From CAVPRW01 sp046727435 [NCBI: bacterium] (lineage in GTDB: Bacteria; Tectomicrobia; Entotheonellia; J063): a DNA stretch of 21,070 bases. The stretch lies in the NCBI GenBank assembly GCA_046727435.1, contig JBKPCR010000402.1, forward strand, positions 1-21,070. The letters run 5' to 3'. Below are positions 16,179-21,070 of the stretch, piece after piece; position 1 is the stretch's first letter, and each line of letters begins with the position of its first letter. Under the pieces are notes generated by a model. That model saw nothing but the letters and a program-made list of their open reading frames with translations. It had not been told where the DNA came from and did not search any database. Position numbers and translations under genes: made by a program.

Positions 16179-16199
16179 TGATGTGTTCTCCCGAACTCA

Positions 16200-17504
16200 C
16201 TAGCGCGAAAATTGGCACAGCGCCACATCATCCCCGGCCACCTCCCGTGGGTCGGTGATGTACCCTGTCACGGCGGACGCGGCGGCGACGGCGGGCGAGC
16301 AGAGGAAAGTCTCCCCCTTGGGATCGCCGGTGCGGCCGTGGAAATTACGGTTCGAGGTAGACAGCATCTTCTCGCCGGCACCGATGACCCCGAAGTAGCC
16401 GCCGATGCAGGGGCCACACGTGCCCTCGGCGATCGAAAAACCAGCCCGCACCAGCACCTCAATGATTCCTTCCTCCAGGGCTTTGAGCCAGATCTCATGG
16501 CTGGCAGGAATGGCGACTCCGCGCGTGCCGGAAGCCAGTTTCTTGCCCTTGAGAATCTTCGCCGCGATGCGCAAGTCCTCGATTTTCGCGTTCGTGCAGG
16601 AGCCGATGAACACCTGATCGATTTTGATCTTCTCCCGCACGGCCTCGCCTAGCGGACGGGTATTGCTGGGAAGATGTGGGAAGGCGATGAGGGGTTCGAG
16701 GTTGGTCACATCCCACTCATAGACGCGATGATAGCGCGCTCCAGGATCGGCGTCGACTGGATCGAGGGGGCGTTTGGCGCGCTTTTCTTCGTACTCCACC
16801 ACCTTGGTATCGCACGGGAAGATGGCGTTTTTGGCACCTGCCTCGATCGCCATATTGGCCATGGTCAAGCGTCCCTCGACAGATAGGGCCGTAATGGCCT
16901 CGCCGTGATATTCGAGCGCCTGATACAGGGCACCATCATCACCGATCTGGTTGATCAGAAAAAGCACCAAGTCCTTCCCCGACACCCAGGGGTTTTGGGG
17001 GACGCCATGGAACACGACCTTAATGCTTTCCGGCACCCGCAGCCAGAGCTCACCGGTAACCCATGCCGCTGCCAGATCGGTAGAACCGATCCCCACCGCA
17101 AAGGTATTGACTCCGCCATAGGTACAACTATGAGAATCTGCCCCGAGCACCAGATCGCCCGGCACAACATAGCCCTCATCCGGCAACAGCGCGTGTTCGA
17201 TCCCCCCCTGACCGGCTTCGAAGTAATGCCTGACGCCGAAGGTGTCAACGAACTCCCGACACGTCTTGGCCATCCGGGCCGAGGCGATGTCCTTGGCCGG
17301 CACGAAGTGGCTCATCACGACATATAACTTGTCGGGCTCGGCCAGGCGCTCGATGCCATAGTCTTTCAAGATGATGGCCGACATGGCTGTGGTAATGTCG
17401 TTACTCATGATCACGTCCGGCTTGGCCGTGACCAGATCACCCGCCGACACCGAGGCTTTCCCGGCCTTTCTGGCGAGGAGTTTTTCACTCATTGTCATGG
17501 GCAT
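16200..17504 (-). CDS. leuC: Aconitase-family hydro-lyase large subunit (LeuC-like)
   Basis: 434-aa subunit carrying the [4Fe-4S] cluster that dehydrates and rehydrates hydroxy-acids. The three cluster cysteines are present: C303 in IGSCTN, and C363 and C366 in GTCGPCIGG. Other conserved parts are DVIMSNDITT (30-39), GADSHSCTYGGVNTFAVGIGS (121-141) and SNRNFHGRTG. The usual Asp-His pair of the family active site (D100-H101 in mitochondrial aconitase, often DHFVP here) reads SHFVP, with S65 and H66; the codon is AGC. The start at 17504 has GAAGGGG upstream. LeuD-like follows by 21 nt and a CoA-transferase gene precedes it, so the pair probably serves an acid-degradation route. Confidence 0.9.
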   Translation of the reverse strand: MPMTMSEKLLARKAGKASVSAGDLVTAKPDVIMSNDITTAMSAIILKDYGIERLAEPDKLYVVMSHFVPAKDIASARMAKTCREFVDTFGVRHYFEAGQGGIEHALLPDEGYVVPGDLVLGADSHSCTYGGVNTFAVGIGSTDLAAAWVTGELWLRVPESIKVVFHGVPQNPWVSGKDLVLFLINQIGDDGALYQALEYHGEAITALSVEGRLTMANMAIEAGAKNAIFPCDTKVVEYEEKRAKRPLDPVDADPGARYHRVYEWDVTNLEPLIAFPHLPSNTRPLGEAVREKIKIDQVFIGSCTNAKIEDLRIAAKILKGKKLASGTRGVAIPASHEIWLKALEEGIIEVLVRAGFSIAEGTCGPCIGGYFGVIGAGEKMLSTSNRNFHGRTGDPKGETFLCSPAVAAASAVTGYITDPREVAGDDVALCQFSR

Positions 17505-17566
17505 GAACGTTCCCCTTCTCGTTTCTCACAATGAACCCTGCCTCCCAGACAGGATCAAACCTCATT

Positions 17567-17603
17567 TGCCTGCGCCTCTCCCTCTGATGGGGTCGCGGAG
17601 GCA
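17567..17603 (-). terminator. Hairpin between the CoA-transferase and leuC-like genes
   Basis: Between the CoA-transferase stop and the leuC-like start, TGCCT pairs with AGGCA (17599-17603 with 17567-17571) and GCG with CGC (17594-17596 with 17572-17574), with two bases bulged and a possible inner CCC/GGG pairing. There is no T tract. It could attenuate read-through or separate two mRNA segments; the evidence is only the dyad. Confidence 0.3.
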
Positions 17604-17608
17604 TATGC

Positions 17609-18796
17609 TTAAATCACCCCGGCAGTCTTCAGCTCGTCGATCACCTCGTCTGGATAGCCGAGACTATGGAGAACCTGGCGTGTATGCTGACCGAGCGTCG
17701 GTGCAGGGAGCTGCATCGCACTGGGGGTTTGGGTCAACTTGATGTTGAAACCCGTCATCCTCACCCGTCCGGCCACCGGGTGGTCCACCTCCGTGAGCAT
17801 CTCACGGGCCAGTACATGCGGATCCTTGAACACCTCCGCATAACTGTTCACAGGCCCGCAAGGAATCTCCGCAGCCTCGAGCTTCTCCAGCCAGTAGCTG
17901 CCCTCCTGCATTATGGTAACGCGCTCGACGATGTCCTGCAGGAGTTGTTTATTGGCGACACGGTCAGCATTGGTTTTGAACTGCGGGTCGTCCAGAAGCG
18001 CCTCCAACCCCATGATCTGGCAGAAGCGTCGCCAAAAATGCGCACTATCGGCGGCGATGGCGATATAGCCATCCTTGACTCGGAAGGCACCATGTGGCGC
18101 ATTGCGGCGATGCGTGGACCCGAGCGGCCCAGGGAGTTCGCCGCCGGCGAGAAAGGTAGCTGATTCCACCAATGACAGGGCGATCGAGGTATCAAGCAAC
18201 GATGTGTCGACCAGCTGCCCTTCACCGGTCCGCTGCCGCGCAATATAGGCACACACAATGCCGAAGGCAGCAAACATCCCGCTGCCGATGTCCGCAATGG
18301 GGACCCCAGCTTTCGCCGGTGGCATGTCGGGGTGTCCGGTGGCACTCATGATGCCGCTCATGGCCTGGGCGATGGTATCGTAGCCGCCGCGGTTGGCATA
18401 AGGGCCGGTCTGACCGAAGCCGGAGATCGAACCATAGATGATTCGTGGGTTTAGCGTTCTCACCACCGCATAGTCAAACCCCAGATTGGCCATCGTGCCG
18501 GGCCGGAAGTTTTCGACCAAGACATCTGCTCGTTCGATGAGCTGGGTCAAGATTTTCTTTGCCGCAGGATGCTTGAGATTCAGCGTGATGCTTTGTTTGT
18601 TACGATTAATGGCAAGGAACATGGCACTCTCCCCGTTGAGATAGGGAGGGCCGAAGCCGCGGGTGTCATCGCCGCCATCTGGTCGTTCGATTTTGATCAC
18701 CTCAGCGCCCATATCCCCTAACAACATTGTGCAGTAGGGGCCGGCAAGTACACGAGTTAGATCGACCACGGTGATCCCTGTCAGCGGTGGTGCCAT
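17609..18796 (-). CDS. Class III CoA-transferase, CaiB/BaiF family
   Basis: 395-aa cytoplasmic enzyme moving coenzyme A between carboxylic acids. The start matches the family (LTGITVVDLTRVLAGPYC, then MLLGDMGAEVIKIERP). It continues with NRNKQSITLNLK, DVLVENFRPG and SISGFGQTGPY. The catalytic aspartate is D140 in GGYDTIAQAMSGIM; the C-terminal part shows the usual IPCGPVNS and FKDPHV segments. I chose the ATG at 18796 because AAAGGAG lies 8 nt upstream; an ATG at 18814 overlaps that site. Close relatives use succinyl-CoA with mesaconate, citramalate, oxalate or carnitine; the substrate here is unknown. It is the first gene of the leftward group with the LeuC/LeuD-like enzyme. Confidence 0.94.
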   Translation of the reverse strand: MAPPLTGITVVDLTRVLAGPYCTMLLGDMGAEVIKIERPDGGDDTRGFGPPYLNGESAMFLAINRNKQSITLNLKHPAAKKILTQLIERADVLVENFRPGTMANLGFDYAVVRTLNPRIIYGSISGFGQTGPYANRGGYDTIAQAMSGIMSATGHPDMPPAKAGVPIADIGSGMFAAFGIVCAYIARQRTGEGQLVDTSLLDTSIALSLVESATFLAGGELPGPLGSTHRRNAPHGAFRVKDGYIAIAADSAHFWRRFCQIMGLEALLDDPQFKTNADRVANKQLLQDIVERVTIMQEGSYWLEKLEAAEIPCGPVNSYAEVFKDPHVLAREMLTEVDHPVAGRVRMTGFNIKLTQTPSAMQLPAPTLGQHTRQVLHSLGYPDEVIDELKTAGVI

Positions 18797-18843
18797 CGGC
18801 AATACTCCTTTCATGACCGACAAATCTGCGGATGTTGCGCGGT

Positions 18844-18872
18844 ATTCTCTAGTGTCTAGTGCCAATTGTCAA
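18844..18872 (-). promoter_or_regulatory. Promoter for the CoA-transferase gene
   Basis: On the minus strand a perfect TTGACA (18872-18867) is followed after 17 bp by GAGAAT (18849-18844, 4 of 6). Transcription would begin about 40 nt before the ATG at 18796. The spacer contains a 7-bp tandem repeat (TCTAGTG twice on the plus strand, 18848-18861), a possible operator. Confidence 0.5.
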
Positions 18873-18898
18873 CCCGCAGTTCCGACAGCCCTTTTCAT

Positions 18899-18927
18899 TT
18901 GACTCCAACGGGAGAACCGCCTACATT
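18899..18927 (+). promoter_or_regulatory. Promoter for the tonB-like gene
   Basis: TTGACT (18899-18904, 5 of 6) and TACATT (18922-18927, 4 of 6) are separated by 17 bp. This puts the start of transcription near 18934 and a leader of about 40 nt before the chosen ATG at 18974. It lies back to back with the CoA-transferase promoter. Confidence 0.5.
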
Positions 18928-18973
18928 AGCCAGAATGCAGGTGGCCGTTGGCAATCATCCAGGGGTGAGATTG

Positions 18974-20140
18974 ATGGTACGTGTGGCACCTCGCTCATAT
19001 ACGCCGCAGTCGCGGACCGGTTGGTTTCTTCTGCTGTCGGTGATGTTGCATCTACTGGTCGTCGTGGGCCTTAATCTTCCGTTACGGCCTTGGGAGCTAT
19101 TGCACCGGGAACCAAAGGAGCAGAAGAAGGATCCAATCCAAGTATCATTGGTGCGTCCAGAGAATACCGAAGAGCCCGAGAAACCACAAGTCTTTGCCGA
19201 AACGTCGAGCCGTGCCCAAACCCCGCAGGGTCCCAAGGACGACGTCTCCAGAGCGAACAGGACGGTTTTGCCCAAGGAGCAAGAGCCACCAGCCGAGCCA
19301 GCTCCCCCGTCCAACGCCAAGGTACCTGAACAGGCTCAACCTCAAGTCATGCCACCGCCGATCCAGGTAGCTCCCAAGCCCGCTCCGGAGGGGCCCCTCA
19401 AGCGGCCGCCCTCGCCCTCTCGCCGCCAAGAGACGGCGAAATCGACGACCCAGAGCCCCCCAAAACCACAGCGGACGCCTGCCGAGCAACCTGAGCCGAA
19501 GCGACTTGCCAAGCTCCCAGAGCCTGCTGAGCCGACTCCATCGCGCCCGTTACCGGAGCAGACTCCTGCCGAACGGCCTGAACCGAAGCGATTAGCCAAA
19601 CTTCCAGAGCCTGCCGAAACTACTCCTGGGCGGACGCCGCCGGAGTATGCACCCTCCGCTCGGCCGTTCGCGAACTCCCTTTCCGAACCCGAACAGAGAG
19701 CGCTACCTCGTCTCGGGCGTATCCCGCTTCTCAATGGAGAGGACCTGGAAAAATATGCCCAAGTGCGCTCGTCTGACCAACAGAGTTCCTCAGGGGGAGG
19801 GGTCTCACTCGACACTAAGGAGATCAAATATCTCTCCTATTTTGCCCACATCAAACGGCGTATCGAACAGGTCTGGACTTATCCTCCGGGAGCTATCGCT
19901 AATGGCCTTCAGGGCCAGCTGCATCTGAAATTTACCTTGCGCAATAATGGCCAGGTGAAGACCGTCGAGCTGCTGCGCTCATCAGGATATAAGGTGTTGG
20001 ACAAGGAAGCTTGGGATGCGGTGGTTAACGCCGGACCTTTCGGGGCGTTTCCGCCTACGATTCCTGACGATGAGCTGCACATCACGGCGCGCTTCACGTA
20101 TGTGCTAGATGAAACGGCACAACGCATGCGCATGCGTTGA
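18974..20140 (+). CDS. tonB: TonB-like energy transducer with proline-rich spacer
   Basis: 388-aa protein anchored in the inner membrane and reaching across the periplasm. A basic N-terminus leads to one membrane span (about 17-34) with S22-x3-H26, the motif through which TonB and TolA sense ExbB/ExbD or TolQ/TolR. A long P-, E- and K-rich spacer follows (about 45-270), including a 29-residue unit repeated twice in tandem. The C-terminal domain (about 300-388) matches the TonB fold: YFAHIKRRIEQVWTYPP, GQLHLKFTLRNNGQV, LLRSSGYKVLDKEAWDAV and FPP. The frame is open back to 18866, but GGGGTGAG just before 18974 and the promoter position favour this start. No exbB/exbD is nearby. A TolA-like role is the alternative. 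Confidence 0.88.
   Translation: MVRVAPRSYTPQSRTGWFLLLSVMLHLLVVVGLNLPLRPWELLHREPKEQKKDPIQVSLVRPENTEEPEKPQVFAETSSRAQTPQGPKDDVSRANRTVLPKEQEPPAEPAPPSNAKVPEQAQPQVMPPPIQVAPKPAPEGPLKRPPSPSRRQETAKSTTQSPPKPQRTPAEQPEPKRLAKLPEPAEPTPSRPLPEQTPAERPEPKRLAKLPEPAETTPGRTPPEYAPSARPFANSLSEPEQRALPRLGRIPLLNGEDLEKYAQVRSSDQQSSSGGGVSLDTKEIKYLSYFAHIKRRIEQVWTYPPGAIANGLQGQLHLKFTLRNNGQVKTVELLRSSGYKVLDKEAWDAVVNAGPFGAFPPTIPDDELHITARFTYVLDETAQRMRMR
19475..19648 (+). repeat. Tandem 87-bp repeat within the TonB spacer
   Basis: Two adjacent in-frame units, 19475-19561 and 19562-19648, each encode 29 residues beginning TPAE(Q/R)PEPKRLAKLPEPAE. The amino acids are more conserved than the third codon positions, so the duplication is not recent and the protein sequence appears to have been kept. 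Confidence 0.85.
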
Positions 20141-20164
20141 TGGCTCACAGATGGGCGGATCGAC

Positions 20165-20437
20165 ATGAACCTCTGGCGCACGTTCGAGTTTCGTGGCCGC
20201 GACCGCAATGACAACCCATTCGTCGATTTCGGTTTTGTCGAGGTCAAAGAGGAACGTTTGGCCTTGAGTAGTCATATGCTGCGCGAGCCGCTGTCGGTGG
20301 ACAGCGCGCCTCAGGTGATGCCAACGTTCAAACGCTACTATGAAGCGCAAGGCTGCTCGAAACTGCGATACAAGGTCCTCTGGCAGGATGGGGGACCTGT
20401 CGACGCCCCCTTTGATGAGGGATGGGAAGATATATAG
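20165..20437 (+). CDS. Small conserved-looking protein of unknown function
   Basis: 90-aa, acidic-to-neutral, no signal peptide or membrane span. It begins 24 nt after the tonB-like gene and was probably transcribed with it. The composition (aromatic residues, balanced charge, WRTFEFRGRD at the start, KRYYEAQGCSKLRYKVLW towards the end) looks like a folded small protein rather than a chance frame, and no larger gene overlaps it on either strand. I do not recognise a family. The Shine-Dalgarno (GGCGGA) is weak. Confidence 0.55.
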   Translation: MNLWRTFEFRGRDRNDNPFVDFGFVEVKEERLALSSHMLREPLSVDSAPQVMPTFKRYYEAQGCSKLRYKVLWQDGGPVDAPFDEGWEDI

Positions 20438-20480
20438 AGAGTATATCGGTGGCCAGCGCAGCATTGCCGTGCAGGTCATC

Positions 20481-20529
20481 GCTGCGGGCTCCGCTAGGGG
20501 TATGTTGCCAATGCCCCGGAACCCGCAGC
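20481..20529. terminator. Long imperfect hairpin between convergent genes
   Basis: GCTGCGGG (20481-20488) pairs with CCCGCAGC (20522-20529), TCC with GGA (20490-20492 with 20518-20520), and GGGGTAT with ATGCCCC (20497-20503 with 20511-20517, one T-G pair), closing a 7-nt loop. It lies between the small-protein gene and the end of the peroxiredoxin gene, so it probably ends transcription in both directions. No T tract follows on either strand. Confidence 0.65.
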
Positions 20530-20551
20530 ATGCTTGCGCTATCGGCGTGCG

Positions 20552-21070
20552 CTACTTGCCTTTGACGACTTTTGCGACCTCGCCCAGAATCGCCTCTGAA
20601 TCTAGCAGGTGGCTGGGCTCATCCATGATGTGCTTATAGCGCACGATTCCCGCCTTGTCGATGATGACGTAGGCACGCTTGGAATAGCGAAAAAATGGCG
20701 AATCGGGGTTGTCATCCATCACGCCATATTCTTTCACGATCTCCCGTGTAAAATCATCGATCAGCGGAAATGTTAACCCCAATTTTTCGGCAAAGGCTTT
20801 TTGTGCTCCGATATGATCGACGCTGACTCCCAGCACCTGGGTGTCAAGGCTTTCGAACTTGGGCAGATCCAGTTGGAAAGCCAGAGTCTCGTTAGTTCAG
20901 ACGCCGCCGAACGCACGCACGAAGAAAAACATCAAGACATTTTTCTTGCCCTGGTAATCCGACAGGCGTGTCGATTCGCCGACGGTATCGAAGGCCAGAA
21001 AGTCAGGGGCTTTGTCTCCGACGTCGAGAGCTCTAATTGACATTGGGGTCAACAACATCAGGACGGAAAG
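20552..21070 (-). CDS. Selenocysteine-containing peroxiredoxin (5' end beyond window)
   Basis: Thioredoxin-fold peroxiredoxin of the AhpC/TSA type, reducing peroxides. The frame is open from the window edge to a TAG at 20552-20554 except for one in-frame TGA at 20897-20899. Upstream it reads DVGDKAPDF, RLSDYQGKKNVLMFFF, then VRAFGGV-(TGA)-TNETLAFQLDLPKF; downstream LGVSVDHIGAQKAFAEKLG, FPLIDDFTREIVKEYGV and SKRAYVIIDKAG. The TGA falls exactly at the peroxidatic cysteine (FTGVCTNE-like in relatives), so selenocysteine is the best reading (residue 49 counted from the ATG at 21043). No cysteine occurs elsewhere in the visible protein. The frame continues beyond 21043 as LSVLMLLTPMSIRA, which could be the end of a signal peptide, making the enzyme periplasmic and its true start outside the window. 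The usual Pro and Thr before the active residue are Val and Gly. Confidence 0.8.
20848..20899 (-). promoter_or_regulatory. UGA codon and SECIS-like stem-loop
   Basis: In the mRNA, 14 nt after the UGA a stem begins: GGCUUUC pairs perfectly with GAAAGCC (20876-20882 with 20848-20854). After a C-C mismatch, AACU pairs with AGUU (20871-20874 with 20856-20859). The apical loop GGAUCUGCCCA starts 26 nt after the UGA, inside the roughly 16-37 nt range known for bacterial SECIS elements, and contains the G residues expected for SelB contact. It resembles the GGUCUGC loop of E. coli fdhF as I remember it. Confidence 0.7.

Noticed and set aside
15663-17504. Calling the pair a leucine-biosynthesis isopropylmalate isomerase outright
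   Set aside because: Family membership is clear, but neighbours are catabolic, the active-site Asp is Ser and the specificity loop is atypical. The leuC/leuD symbols are kept only as family labels.
20897-20899. Reading the peroxiredoxin TGA as a nonsense mutation, making the gene a pseudogene
   Set aside because: The stop sits exactly on the catalytic position, the rest of the frame is intact, no substitute cysteine exists and a SECIS-like hairpin follows at the right distance. A random stop would be unlikely to satisfy all four.
1-21070. CRISPR arrays, tRNA genes, insertion sequences
   Set aside because: No regularly spaced direct repeats, no cloverleaf-like segments with a T-loop signature and no transposase-like reading frames or flanking terminal repeats were found on reading both strands.

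Overview
The window looks like a chromosomal segment of an uncultured, GC-rich, Gram-negative (diderm) bacterium. A TonB-type protein with the S-x3-H transmembrane motif implies an outer membrane. The gene content (orphan mraZ, ETF-linked flavoprotein dehydrogenase, family-5 solute-binding ABC importer, class III CoA-transferase, Uma2 protein) would suit lineages such as NC10/Rokubacteria or Tectomicrobia. That placement is an impression from gene style, not a measurement.

Layout: 1-56 (-) is the first 19 codons of a gene running off the left edge, resembling the start of a thiamine-pyrophosphate decarboxylase-type subunit. 406-4676 (+) is a tight operon folP - htrA/degP-like protease - mutL, with a 4-nt overlap and a 9-nt gap. 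4842-7326 (-) is mraZ followed by a HerA-like ATPase. The ATPase has a P-loop lacking its lysine and a C-terminal domain resembling the tau end of DNA polymerase III gamma/tau. The mraZ leader carries nested, mutually exclusive inverted repeats, one of which hides the ribosome-binding site.

7709-14577 (-) is one run: periplasmic binding protein, two permeases, a fumarate-reductase/tricarballylate-dehydrogenase-like flavoprotein, EtfB and EtfA. Upstream on the same strand, after an oppositely oriented Uma2 gene (14889-15596), lie a CaiB-type CoA-transferase and a LeuC/LeuD-type hydro-lyase pair (15663-18796). Together they suggest uptake and oxidation of a small substrate, possibly a polycarboxylate. 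The dehydrogenase would pass electrons to ETF, and the CoA-transferase and aconitase-family enzyme would act on related acids. This is inference from context.

18974-20437 (+) holds a TonB-like protein and a small unknown protein. They end at a long hairpin facing the last gene, 20552-21070 (-), a peroxiredoxin whose reading frame is intact apart from one in-frame TGA. That TGA sits where the peroxidatic cysteine belongs and is followed at the expected distance by a SECIS-like stem-loop. The most economical reading is a selenocysteine peroxiredoxin, and it is the strongest unusual signal in the window.

No tRNA, rRNA, CRISPR array, transposase or recombination site was seen.
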